This document shows, piece after piece, positions 8,571 through 16,829 of a DNA stretch of 64,000 bases. Within the stretch, counting starts at the first letter, position 1. The number at the start of each line of letters is the position of its first letter. Source of the DNA: Terriglobia bacterium (GTDB taxonomy: Bacteria; Acidobacteriota; Terriglobia; Terriglobales; Acidobacteriaceae). Under the pieces are notes generated by a model. That model made no database searches and was not told the DNA's origin. It saw nothing but the letters and a program-made list of their open reading frames with translations. The position numbers and the translations under genes are program-made. The stretch lies in NCBI GenBank assembly GCA_020073565.1, contig JAIQEY010000011.1:62001-126000 (forward strand). Direction: 5' to 3'.

Positions 8571-10793
8571 CTACGGCAATTTTCCTGATGCAACGGAGAG
8601 CGTGCCGGTCAAAGGAGTGTCGCGCGAGGATCCGCCTGCATAAACACGGTAGTCGCCCGGTACAAGTTCCCAGTCATTCTTCTCCACGTTGAAGATCGAC
8701 ATCAACCGCGGATCCAGTTTCAGCGTGACCGTCTCCTCCTTATCAGGCGCCAGTTGGACTTTCTTCCAGGCCACAAGACGTTTTGGTGGTTCCCCCGCGC
8801 TCGGTGGCAGACCGAGGTAAAGCTGCGCGGTTTCCGCCCCTGCGCGTGAACCGGTGTTCTTCAGGCGAAAGCTTACCTGTGGTTGACTACCCGAAGTGAT
8901 CTTGAGTTCTGAATACGCGAAGCTGGTGTAGGAGAGTCCAAAGCCAAATGGGAAGAGCGGCTCCTTATTCTCAGCGTCGAACCAGCGATAGCCAACCTTG
9001 AGACCCTCGGTGTAGTTGGCGTCGATAAGCGCGGGCGGAGGATTGAGTTCCTCCTCGGTCGGCTCTTTCGGCGGTGTGGAGGGCGCGGGAATGGTCGCAT
9101 GGGGCAGATCTGCTTCGCTCTTTGGAAAAGAAATCGGAAGCTTGCCAGAAGGGTTCACGTCGCCGAAGAGAATGTTGGCGATGGCGTCGCCACCTCGCGC
9201 ACCGGGGTACCAGGCTTCCAGAACCGCGCTGACCTGGTCGAGCCAAGGCATGAGCACAGGATCGCCGGTCTCCAACACCACGATGGTATGGGCATTTGCA
9301 GCCGCGACTTGTTTGATCAGGGTGTCCTGATTGTCAGGCAACGACAGGTTAGGCAGATCGGCATTCTCATGCGTGTGCTGGTTGGCGAAAACGATGGCAA
9401 CATCGGATGCACGGGCCAGCTTGGCAGCGGATGCAGGATCAGCACCTTCGTTGTACTCAACCTTGGCGCTCGGCGCCTTGGAACGGATGGCCCGCAACGG
9501 CGACGACGGATCCCAGACTACGACGCTCAAGAATCCCAGAGGGCCCGGGGGCGGTGGCGTGGGGAATGCGTTTCCGCCAACGGGATCGACTTGGGCCGAG
9601 CCGCCACCCGAGATCACACCGACATCGGCGTGCGAACCAATCACCGCAATGGAATGAATCGACGACTTGCTCAGTGGCAGCTGATTCGAGGCGTTCTTCA
9701 GAAGGACGACTCCCTCCTCTTCAACCCGCTGGGCCACCGCCGCGCCTCCCTTGACATCAATGGGCTGCACCACCGGCGAATGATCGATGACGCCGACCGC
9801 GAACATGGTCCGCAGAATGCGATGAACCATGTCATCGATTCGACTGCTGGGCACCTCTCCCTTTTCCACGGCGTGTTTGAGCGGAGCGGAGAAAAACTTG
9901 CTTTCATAAAATTCCTGGTCGAGTCCCGCCAAGGCAGCGTTTACCGTGCTGTGCGTTGCTCCCCAGTCCGACATCACCCAACCTGGGAAGCCCCAGTCCT
10001 TTTTGAGTACCTGGTTCAACAGATAGTCGTTCTCACAGGAGTAGATGCCATTGACGCGGTTGTAAGCACACATTACGGTACCCACACCGGATTCCTGAAT
10101 GCCGATCTCGAAAGCGAGTAGATCCAGTTCTCGCAGCGCGCGCTTGTCGAGATTGGAGCTCACGCCCATGCGATCGGTCTCCTGGCAATTCACGGCATAG
10201 TGCTTGATGTCCGCGATGACGTTCTGATCCTGGATGGCCTTCAGCTCCGGCCCGATTATTTTCCCGGCTAGAACCGGATCTTCGCCGTGATACTCAAAGT
10301 TGCGTCCGTTGCGCGCCTCGCGCAGGATGTCATTGCCGCCGCCCAGAGAGACGTTGAAGCCCTGATCGCGAGTTTCTTTCCCGATGACGGTTCCGAATTC
10401 ATAAGCCAGCCGCGGGTTCCAGGTTGCGGTCTCGGCTAGCGAGGAGGGCAGCGGAGTGCTTTGCCCGTTGGGACGTTTCCCCAGATTTGTAACGCCCACC
10501 CCGGCGCCAATGAGATTGAGATCGGGAATCCCTAGGCGTGCGATTCCGGGAACGAATCCGTCTCCGCCCAGTGCGCGCTCCGGACGGGGATACTTCGGGA
10601 AATCGAAGGCCATGCTCCCGTGAAGCAGTTGAATTTTCTCGTCAAGAGTCATCTGCTGCAAAAGAAGGTCAGCCCGCTCGTCAGCGGATAGCCGAGTATT
10701 CATCCAAGGCTGAGACGAGGTTTGAGCAGGTGAATCCGCACGAAGCGCCAGAACGAGCATGAAGAATAAGACTTTCGTTTTCACAGGAATCAA
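8571..10793 (-). CDS. Secreted GH3 beta-glycosidase
   Basis: A 740-residue glycoside hydrolase family 3 enzyme that would trim terminal beta-linked glucose or xylose from oligosaccharides. A Sec signal peptide is visible (MIPVKTK, hydrophobic core FFMLVLAL, cut near residues 19-24). The N-terminal barrel carries KHYAVN and the nucleophile Asp276 in WVMSDWGATHS. The (alpha/beta)6 sandwich follows (VAVIGSHADVG), then a C-terminal fibronectin-III-like domain (about 640-735, with FRLKNTGSRAGAETAQLYL). The order is the usual NTD-CTD-FnIII of beta-glucosidases. It follows uxuA by 6 bases in the operon. A second, more divergent GH3 is encoded at 43617-46037. Confidence 0.92.
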   Translation of the reverse strand: MIPVKTKVLFFMLVLALRADSPAQTSSQPWMNTRLSADERADLLLQQMTLDEKIQLLHGSMAFDFPKYPRPERALGGDGFVPGIARLGIPDLNLIGAGVGVTNLGKRPNGQSTPLPSSLAETATWNPRLAYEFGTVIGKETRDQGFNVSLGGGNDILREARNGRNFEYHGEDPVLAGKIIGPELKAIQDQNVIADIKHYAVNCQETDRMGVSSNLDKRALRELDLLAFEIGIQESGVGTVMCAYNRVNGIYSCENDYLLNQVLKKDWGFPGWVMSDWGATHSTVNAALAGLDQEFYESKFFSAPLKHAVEKGEVPSSRIDDMVHRILRTMFAVGVIDHSPVVQPIDVKGGAAVAQRVEEEGVVLLKNASNQLPLSKSSIHSIAVIGSHADVGVISGGGSAQVDPVGGNAFPTPPPPGPLGFLSVVVWDPSSPLRAIRSKAPSAKVEYNEGADPASAAKLARASDVAIVFANQHTHENADLPNLSLPDNQDTLIKQVAAANAHTIVVLETGDPVLMPWLDQVSAVLEAWYPGARGGDAIANILFGDVNPSGKLPISFPKSEADLPHATIPAPSTPPKEPTEEELNPPPALIDANYTEGLKVGYRWFDAENKEPLFPFGFGLSYTSFAYSELKITSGSQPQVSFRLKNTGSRAGAETAQLYLGLPPSAGEPPKRLVAWKKVQLAPDKEETVTLKLDPRLMSIFNVEKNDWELVPGDYRVYAGGSSRDTPLTGTLSVASGKLP

Positions 10794-10799
10794 TTCCTT

Positions 10800-11876
10800 T
10801 CAATCCAATTCGAGCGCGGCCTTGGCGGCCAGCAGAAAACCTAGAGTGTGGGCCATGCCGGCGTGCCAGGGAGCGGCGCAGGTCATCTGCGGAGTATGGT
10901 CCGGGATGATGACGCCATCGAAGTTGTTGCGCTTCAGAATAGACAAGATGCGCATCATATTCACGTCCCCTTCGTCGATAAACGTTTCCCGGTAATGAGG
11001 CACCTTTCCCGATACATTCCGGAGGTGAAGGTAAGCGATCTTTCCCTGGCGGCTGTAGCGATCCACCGCATCGTATACGTCGCCCTCCGTCATCTCCGCG
11101 ATTGTACCCACGCACAGCTCCAAAGCATTGCTGCGGCTCGGAACAAGATCGATGAGCCGCTGATACATGTGTGGTTGGTAGACGAGCCGCGGCTGCCGTC
11201 GCATGGTCGGCAGCGGAGGATCATCCGGGTGCGCCGCTAAGCGGACGCCGGATTGCTCCGCGACGGGGATCACGTCCTCGAGGAACCGCTGCAACCTACG
11301 CCACAGCTCATCGCGCGGGATTGAGGGCAGTGAGCCGGCAGGCGCTTGCGGGTCGTAGATCATATTCCAAACCATTCCATTGGGAACGGGCACGTCGTCT
11401 GCGGGTCCATCCATCCCGACCGTAATCGCTCCGCCTCGTCCCGCCGGAGCCGTCACCCGCCCGCACACGCCCGCGAGGCTGAAGTTGTAGCCGAGAACAG
11501 GAATTCCGGCCTCGCCCAGGCGGCGAACCATCGTCTTCACGTTCTCCACCTGGTGAGGCCGTTGCGGTCCGTCGAGGAGAATGTCGTGCCAGTGCGCCGG
11601 GTCGAGATTCTCAACCGCGGCGAGCACCAGGCCTGCGTTCTCGATCTCCTTTCGAAGAGTTGTCAGCTCAGCCGCCGTCCATAGTTTCTCGGGGTCGCCC
11701 GCGACTCCCCAAGGTTCATACTTCGCCCCTGTGGGCTGATTGGTCCGAGGATTGGATGGGCCCTGATTGAAGTAATCGACCAGGTGTGCGACCACGTGCG
11801 TACATCCTGCCTGCCTCGCGAACGCGTAGTAGTCCGGCGTCAACATGTGCCGGTACAACCCGAGGCCGACTTTCAT
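10800..11876 (-). CDS. uxuA: D-mannonate dehydratase
   Basis: A 358-residue UxuA-family enzyme that dehydrates D-mannonate to 2-keto-3-deoxygluconate, a cytoplasmic step in glucuronate breakdown. Family features are the N-terminal MKVGLGLYRHML, the barrel segment GYNFSLAGVCGR, the metal-site stretches LAAHPDDPP and LCVGTIAEM, HLRNVSG, and IDEGDVNMM followed by IIPDHTPQM. Length is in the family range (350-400). Its start overlaps the end of the SDR gene by 4 bases (ATGA), so the two are translationally coupled. With the KDPG aldolase upstream in the same operon this gives most of the hexuronate route to pyruvate; a 2-keto-3-deoxygluconate kinase is not visible in the window. Confidence 0.9.
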   Translation of the reverse strand: MKVGLGLYRHMLTPDYYAFARQAGCTHVVAHLVDYFNQGPSNPRTNQPTGAKYEPWGVAGDPEKLWTAAELTTLRKEIENAGLVLAAVENLDPAHWHDILLDGPQRPHQVENVKTMVRRLGEAGIPVLGYNFSLAGVCGRVTAPAGRGGAITVGMDGPADDVPVPNGMVWNMIYDPQAPAGSLPSIPRDELWRRLQRFLEDVIPVAEQSGVRLAAHPDDPPLPTMRRQPRLVYQPHMYQRLIDLVPSRSNALELCVGTIAEMTEGDVYDAVDRYSRQGKIAYLHLRNVSGKVPHYRETFIDEGDVNMMRILSILKRNNFDGVIIPDHTPQMTCAAPWHAGMAHTLGFLLAAKAALELD

Positions 11877-12646
11877 AAGCGGTTCCCGATCCCGCCGCCG
11901 TAATCAGCGCTCAGGATTTGCCCGTTGATCTCGGCGGCGAGCGGCGAGCAAAGGAATACAAACGCATCGGCGATCGATTCCGGGCTGTTCCGCTTTCCCA
12001 GGGAAACGCGCAAGACGAATTCACGGTACGCCGGGTCCTCTTCGAAGACTTTCAAGGAACTGCCGGCAGCAACGTTCCCGGGAGACACGACATTCACGCG
12101 AATCCCCGTGGAGGCATACTCCAGCGCCATGCACCGGGCGAAGTTTTCTAAAGCCGCCTTGGCGGAGGCGTACGCAGGAATCAGCGTGTGCGGAACTCGG
12201 GCTACATACGACGAAGTGAAAATGAGGTGACCAGGAATCTTGCGCGCCACCCACTGGGCAAACACCGCTCGTGTCAGGTAGGTCTGCGCGAAATAATTGA
12301 ACCGGAAGATGCGTTCGTACTCGGATTCGGAAGTGGTTGCGAAGGGATGCAGTCCGCAGCCGCCCGCGTGGCCCAGCACTGTATCCATGTGCGGAAAGCG
12401 TTGGAACGATGCATCCACTACCCGGCTCAGGCTGACGGAGTCCGTAATGTCGATGGAATGGTAGACATAAGACGCAGAGGAGACGTTCCATTCCTTCAGC
12501 ATTGGCAACGCCTGCTCCGCTGGGTTGACATCCAGGAGAACCAACGTCGCACCGGCCGCCGTCAGTCTCCGAACCATGTGCTCGGCAATCGCGCCCATCG
12601 CTCCCGTGAGCAGGATGGCCTTGCCTGAGAGATCGATTGTCATCAT
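11873..12646 (-). CDS. SDR family oxidoreductase, candidate fructuronate reductase
   Basis: A 257-residue classical short-chain dehydrogenase. The cofactor loop is TGAMGAIAEHM (residues 14-24), the usual NNAG is changed to HAGG (about 93-96), and the catalytic residues are Ser145/Ser146, Tyr159 and Lys163 (YASAK). It would use NAD(P)H in the cytoplasm. Because it is coupled by a 4-base overlap to uxuA and no UxuB-type mannonate oxidoreductase is present, it may reduce fructuronate to mannonate; several SDRs are known to fill that role. The assignment to this reaction is inference from position. Either of two adjacent ATG codons (12646 or 12643) may be used. Confidence 0.87.
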   Translation of the reverse strand: MMTIDLSGKAILLTGAMGAIAEHMVRRLTAAGATLVLLDVNPAEQALPMLKEWNVSSASYVYHSIDITDSVSLSRVVDASFQRFPHMDTVLGHAGGCGLHPFATTSESEYERIFRFNYFAQTYLTRAVFAQWVARKIPGHLIFTSSYVARVPHTLIPAYASAKAALENFARCMALEYASTGIRVNVVSPGNVAAGSSLKVFEEDPAYREFVLRVSLGKRNSPESIADAFVFLCSPLAAEINGQILSADYGGGIGNRL

Positions 12647-12671
12647 CGCGGATGTCTCCGAGCTTGGGCCT

Positions 12672-13370
12672 CTACATGATTCCGTGCTTCTCGAACGCGG
12701 CCACTGCGCTGCTTCCTGCCTCCAGCGCCTTCCGCACCAGTTTTTCGCCGCGCGCTTTCTCGAGCGCTTTCGTGAACGCCTCAGTCGCGGCCTCCACCGG
12801 GATCACGCAAACTCCGTCGATGTCTCCGAAAAGGTAGTCGCCCGGTCGCACGCGAACCGCGCCAATCTCGACCGGAACTCGAAAATCGACCACCTTGTAG
12901 CGCGGAGCGGAATCCTGAGCGTACGACCCCCAGGAAAACGTCGGGAAGCTCATCTTCAGGATCGCCTTGGTGTCACGAACATATCCGTTCAGCACAGCCC
13001 CGCTGCTGCCCAACTTCCGAGCCCGGATGCTCATGAGTTCTCCCCAGAGAGCATTGCGAGGAGAGGAGCCGGTGTTGACATAGATCTCGTTGGGATGGAG
13101 ATCATCCAGCGCCTCCAGCATCAACCCGAAGGGTTTTTCCATCAACTTGTTGGCCGTGCCGGCGACCCTCTCTTCGAAAACGTCGACCGCGAGCACGGGC
13201 ATGGCTCGGCCGATGACAACCATGTCCTGTCGCAAGGGCCGTATTTGCGGTGGCAGGAACTGGTGCTGAAGATGCATCTTGTCCATCACGTCTCCCACCA
13301 CACAGGTGAACAGCTCCTTTTTCACAATCGTGAAAAGCTCGTCATCCGTCTTCCAGAGTTTCCTGCCCAC
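12672..13370 (-). CDS. RraA-like / HMG aldolase family protein
   Basis: A 232-residue protein of the RraA/4-hydroxy-4-methyl-2-oxoglutarate aldolase family. The N-terminal segment VGDVMDKMH, the middle GAVLNGYVRDTKAI (the family's G-x-x-x-x-G-x-x-R-D pattern with the metal-site Arg-Asp pair) and the closing GDYLFGDIDGVCVIP are all typical. Members of this fold either cleave or decarboxylate oxo-acids with a divalent metal, or act as regulators of RNase E (RraA). In an operon of sugar-acid genes, between the SDR and the KDPG aldolase, an aldolase or decarboxylase role on a sugar-derived keto acid is more likely than RNA regulation. Confidence 0.82.
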   Translation of the reverse strand: MGRKLWKTDDELFTIVKKELFTCVVGDVMDKMHLQHQFLPPQIRPLRQDMVVIGRAMPVLAVDVFEERVAGTANKLMEKPFGLMLEALDDLHPNEIYVNTGSSPRNALWGELMSIRARKLGSSGAVLNGYVRDTKAILKMSFPTFSWGSYAQDSAPRYKVVDFRVPVEIGAVRVRPGDYLFGDIDGVCVIPVEAATEAFTKALEKARGEKLVRKALEAGSSAVAAFEKHGIM

Positions 13371-13409
13371 TTTTCCGAGTTCCTCCGCACACGACCAGTT
13401 GCTTTTCCC

Positions 13410-14066
13410 TTACAGGGATATGCCTCGTGCCTGGCGAATCCTGGCAATGAACTGCCGAGCCAGATCAGTGATGGATTGGAAATCGCCCTTCTTCGCTCCG
13501 GCGGTCAGATTTCCACCGACTCCCACCGCCACGCAGCCTGCGTGAATCCATTCTGCGACGTTCTCCAACGCCACTCCGCCGGTCGGCATGAGCGAGGCGT
13601 AAGGAAGTGGGCCGCGCACAGCCTTTACGAAAGCTGGCCCCAGGGTTTCGCCCGGAAAAACTTTCACGATGTCGGCGCCACGCTCCATGGCCTCGACTAC
13701 TTCTTTGACCGAGCCAGCGCCGGGCATGTACGGGACTTGATAGCGATTGCACAGCCTCGCCGTTTCGAGGTTGAGACAAGGGCTGACCACAAACTGCGCG
13801 CCCGAGAGAATCGCCGCTCTCGCCGTCTCCGGGTCGAGCACCGTGCCCGCCCCGACGAGGATCTGGTCGCCGGTAAAACGTCGGGAAAGGTCTGCGATGA
13901 CGTTCGCAGCGCCCGGCACTGTGAACGTGATCTCAACCGCGGCCACGCCGCCCTGGGCGCAAGCGTCCACGATGCGCGCGGCTTGCTCCGAACTTTCGGC
14001 GCGCACCACCGCCACGAGCCCGGAGTCTACGATCTTTCCCAAAACTTTCAGTTTCATCATGGACAT
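13410..14066 (-). CDS. eda: KDPG/KHG aldolase
   Basis: A 218-residue class I aldolase that splits 2-keto-3-deoxy-6-phosphogluconate into pyruvate and glyceraldehyde 3-phosphate. Visible active-site residues are Glu45 in VEITFTVPGA, Thr75 in GAGTVLDPE and the Schiff-base Lys135 in IVKVFPGE, followed by the phosphate loop MPTGGV. Length equals the family norm (about 210). It follows the TPR gene by 15 bases on the same strand. With UxuA it completes the lower part of a hexuronate or Entner-Doudoroff-type pathway. Related enzymes act on the galactose analogue (KDPGal aldolase), and this cannot be excluded. Confidence 0.9.
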   Translation of the reverse strand: MSMMKLKVLGKIVDSGLVAVVRAESSEQAARIVDACAQGGVAAVEITFTVPGAANVIADLSRRFTGDQILVGAGTVLDPETARAAILSGAQFVVSPCLNLETARLCNRYQVPYMPGAGSVKEVVEAMERGADIVKVFPGETLGPAFVKAVRGPLPYASLMPTGGVALENVAEWIHAGCVAVGVGGNLTAGAKKGDFQSITDLARQFIARIRQARGISL

Positions 14067-14081
14067 GATCAGAACACAAAT

Positions 14082-15152
14082 CTACTGCTGTGGTCCTTCG
14101 ATCGGAGTGGCGGTGTTTTGCAGCTTCTTGAACTCTTCCATTTCGCGCGCCGCCTCTTCCGCCTTCCCCTGTTTGCGATAGAGGCCACCCAGCGAGAAAT
14201 GCGCCTGTGCAGCCAAGGAACTTGTCTTCTCGAGTTCGATCACTTTTTTCCAGCTCTTCTCCGCTGCCACGGCATCACCATCAAGCGCGGCCGCTTTCCC
14301 CAACGAGTAGAGGGTTTCAGGCATCTCGGGCTGCAGTTTGTCTGCCCTTGTGAGTTCGGCCCGTGCCTCCCGCACTTTGCCCTGCTGCAGGAGTGCGTCG
14401 CCCAGGCGGTAGGCGGCCTCGGCGTATCCCGGCTGCAACTTCGCTTCGGCTCGGAAAGCCTCTTCTGCCTGCGGCCACTGCGAAGCGGTCGCATAAACGA
14501 GTCCGAGTTCCAGATGAATCTTGGGGAGATCCGGTCGCAACCGGATCGCCTGCTGAAACTCCTTCTCGGCCTGAGGCATCTGCCGCAGAACGTAATAATT
14601 TTCGGCCATCGCCTGGTGCGCTCGCGCTGAGTCCGGATAGGCAGCGATCAGGGAATCAATCGATTGTTTGGAGAGCAACCCGCTCGCCCGACCGAAGTAG
14701 TAAAGCAGGTCGGGATCGTTCGGATTTTTCGCCAGAGCCGCTTGCAGATTGGTCACTGCATCCGGCAACTTCCCGTCTTCCAGTTGCGCGATTCCGAGCG
14801 CAGCAGTGTCCTGCGCCTCTTCCAGGTGAGGAATAGCCTCCGCGGCGTAGCCCTGAGCCAGCAGCGCATAGCCCAGCAATTGATGCGCGGGACGCAGATC
14901 GGGACTGAGTTTCAAAGCCTGTTTCAGCGACGAGATCGCCCCGCCGTAGTCACGGTTCTCAAGATACGCCTGGCCTAAACTCACAAAGCCTTCGGCAACC
15001 TTCGGTTCGAGCTCCGTCACTTTGCGGAATTCCGCAATCGCCACGTCGAAGTGCCCGTTCTTCTCGGCCTCGGCGCCGGCTTGCATGTGTTGCAGCGCTT
15101 CCGGTGATACGGTTTGCAGCGCAAAAACTAGGAGTAAGAACGCACCTATCAT
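14082..15152 (-). CDS. Exported TPR-repeat protein 1
   Basis: A 356-residue protein made almost wholly of tetratricopeptide repeats after a short N-terminal hydrophobic leader (MIGAFLLLVFALQTVSP). Repeat units such as AEFRKVTELEPKVAEGFVSLG, AISSLKQALKLSPDLRPAHQLLG and EFQQAIRLRPDLPKIHLELG recur about every 34 residues. TPR solenoids bind partner proteins or peptides, and SusD-type glycan-binding proteins are built on a TPR-like scaffold. The start overlaps the end of the CRTAC1 gene by 4 bases (15149-15152), so the two are translated together. A second TPR protein lies next to the second receptor and second CRTAC1 gene (51262-52464). No catalytic residues are seen. Confidence 0.88.
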   Translation of the reverse strand: MIGAFLLLVFALQTVSPEALQHMQAGAEAEKNGHFDVAIAEFRKVTELEPKVAEGFVSLGQAYLENRDYGGAISSLKQALKLSPDLRPAHQLLGYALLAQGYAAEAIPHLEEAQDTAALGIAQLEDGKLPDAVTNLQAALAKNPNDPDLLYYFGRASGLLSKQSIDSLIAAYPDSARAHQAMAENYYVLRQMPQAEKEFQQAIRLRPDLPKIHLELGLVYATASQWPQAEEAFRAEAKLQPGYAEAAYRLGDALLQQGKVREARAELTRADKLQPEMPETLYSLGKAAALDGDAVAAEKSWKKVIELEKTSSLAAQAHFSLGGLYRKQGKAEEAAREMEEFKKLQNTATPIEGPQQ

Positions 15153-16792
15153 TGTTTCTCCGGCTCAACCACTTCCAGGAACTGGTCCGCGTGAACATCA
15201 TTCAAAGTCTGATGAATGCCGGAAGGCCATGCGACCTCGATCTTAGCGGTACCTGCCGCTCCGAGTCCAAAGTGCAGGCGCTTGTCGCTAGCTGAAAGAT
15301 AACTCCCTGCGGTCGTCGCAAATCGTGTTTGTCCATTCACTCGAACGCGAGCCCCGAGACCGTCGCGGTTGCTGCGGGTTCCGCGCAGCGTGATAGTCAG
15401 CCAGTGCGAACTTCCGCCGCGGTTCATAAGAACTTGGGCGTGTCCTCCCAGAACGGTAGTGACCACATCGATCCAGCCATCGTTGTTCAGATCGCCGAAA
15501 GCCGCGCCTCGTGAGGCCGTCAGCGCGTCCGTTCCAGGATTCACAGACTCAAAGCGGCTATTGCGATTCAATGCCAGCAAGGTGGGCTCCAGGTAATGTA
15601 ACGATGGGTCGATTTTCTCCACGTTGTCCAGAACGTGACCTTGTGCGACAAACAGGTCTTTCTGCCCGTCATTGTCGAAATCCTCCAGGCCGACGCCCCA
15701 GCCGGAAGTCACTCCGGAAAGCATAGCCACCCCGGTTTCCCGGCCGCGATCGCTGAATGAACCGTCGCCATCGTTGTGGAACACGCCGTAAGTCTGGCGC
15801 GGCAGCGTCGTCACAAGGACGTCCGGACGGCCATCATTGTCGTAATCCTGGAATACTACGCCCATCCCTGACAACGGGCCCCCATCGACATTCAGGCCAG
15901 CGCCTGACTCCAAGCCGACCTCGGTGAACGTGCCGTCGCCACGGTTGTGCCACAAGTGCTGCTGCATGCCGTCATTGCTGACATAGATGTCAGTAAATCC
16001 GTCTCCATCGTAGTCAGCAAAAGCCACTCCCAGGCCGCGTCCTTTCTTGGCTGCGATTCCGGAACGCACGCTCACATCCTCGAATGTCCCGTCGCCGCGG
16101 TTGTGGTAAAGAATGTTGGTGGTGCGGGGAAATTCGCCGGGCGGACAGTAAGTGTGAAAGTCGCCGCCGCAGTCTTTGCTGTGCTGCGTGTCCCATTCCA
16201 TATAGCGGGTCACAAAAAGATCCAGCTTCCCGTCGTTATCGTAATCGAAAAATCCGACTGAAACCGACCACCCGCCGCCGGCGACTCCCGCTTTGGCCGT
16301 CACATCGGTAAAGGTTCCATCACCGTTGTTGTGGTACAGAATATTTTTCCCGTAGTTGGTGACAAAGAGATCGGGATAGCCGTCATTGTCATAGTCACCG
16401 ACCGCTACTCCCATGCCATAGTTTCCGTCTCCCACGTTGGCCAAGCCGGCTTGTTGCGTCACGTCCGTGAAACTTCCGTCTTTGTTTTGGCGGTAAAGCC
16501 GATTCCAGTAAAGCGGATCGTGTCGGTCGAAGTTATCGGGCACTTGGATCGGGCTGGTAATGCGCCCGCCGTTTACGAAAAAGATGTCCAGCAAGCCATC
16601 GTTGTTGTAGTCGAGAAGTGCTGCGCCGCCCGGCATGGTCTCAATCAGATATTTCTGCGGCGTCGGCGAATTCCGCAAGGTGAAGTCCAGCCCGGACTGC
16701 GGCCTTACCTCCAGCACGGGTGTAGCGACAGCCGCGGACAGCAGTACGACGATTGCGGTCTTCAGCAATGCAGAACTTCCTCGATCCCTCAA
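15149..16792 (-). CDS. CRTAC1-family FG-GAP/ASPIC-UnbV protein 1
   Basis: A 547-residue exported beta-propeller protein. After a hydrophobic leader (LLKTAIVVLLSAAVATPVL) there are at least seven calcium-loop FG-GAP repeats of the form D-x-D/N-x-D-G-x-x-D: DYNNDGLLD, DYDNDGYPD, DYDNDGKLD, DYDGDGFTD, DYDNDGRPD, DFDNDGQKD and DLNNDGWID. The C-terminus is an ASPIC/UnbV domain (about 460-540) with NRDGLGARVRV and LHFGLG...VAWPSG. Such proteins are abundant in Acidobacteria and other soil phyla and are thought to be extracellular or periplasmic, but their biochemical role is not established. It is translationally coupled to the TPR gene and lies inside a sugar-acid operon, so a carbohydrate-binding or scaffold role is inferred. 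Confidence 0.9.
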   Translation of the reverse strand: MRDRGSSALLKTAIVVLLSAAVATPVLEVRPQSGLDFTLRNSPTPQKYLIETMPGGAALLDYNNDGLLDIFFVNGGRITSPIQVPDNFDRHDPLYWNRLYRQNKDGSFTDVTQQAGLANVGDGNYGMGVAVGDYDNDGYPDLFVTNYGKNILYHNNGDGTFTDVTAKAGVAGGGWSVSVGFFDYDNDGKLDLFVTRYMEWDTQHSKDCGGDFHTYCPPGEFPRTTNILYHNRGDGTFEDVSVRSGIAAKKGRGLGVAFADYDGDGFTDIYVSNDGMQQHLWHNRGDGTFTEVGLESGAGLNVDGGPLSGMGVVFQDYDNDGRPDVLVTTLPRQTYGVFHNDGDGSFSDRGRETGVAMLSGVTSGWGVGLEDFDNDGQKDLFVAQGHVLDNVEKIDPSLHYLEPTLLALNRNSRFESVNPGTDALTASRGAAFGDLNNDGWIDVVTTVLGGHAQVLMNRGGSSHWLTITLRGTRSNRDGLGARVRVNGQTRFATTAGSYLSASDKRLHFGLGAAGTAKIEVAWPSGIHQTLNDVHADQFLEVVEPEKQ

Positions 16793-16829
16793 CCGAAGCC
16801 AGTAGGATATCCCCAGTCGTCACGCCGCG

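Noticed and set aside
12525-14630. 701-codon open frame on the plus strand
   Set aside because: It is antisense to hexonate genes with clear families (SDR, RraA-like, Eda, TPR). Its translation has no family motifs and is rich in His, Arg and Ser, as expected from reverse reading of GC-rich genes.
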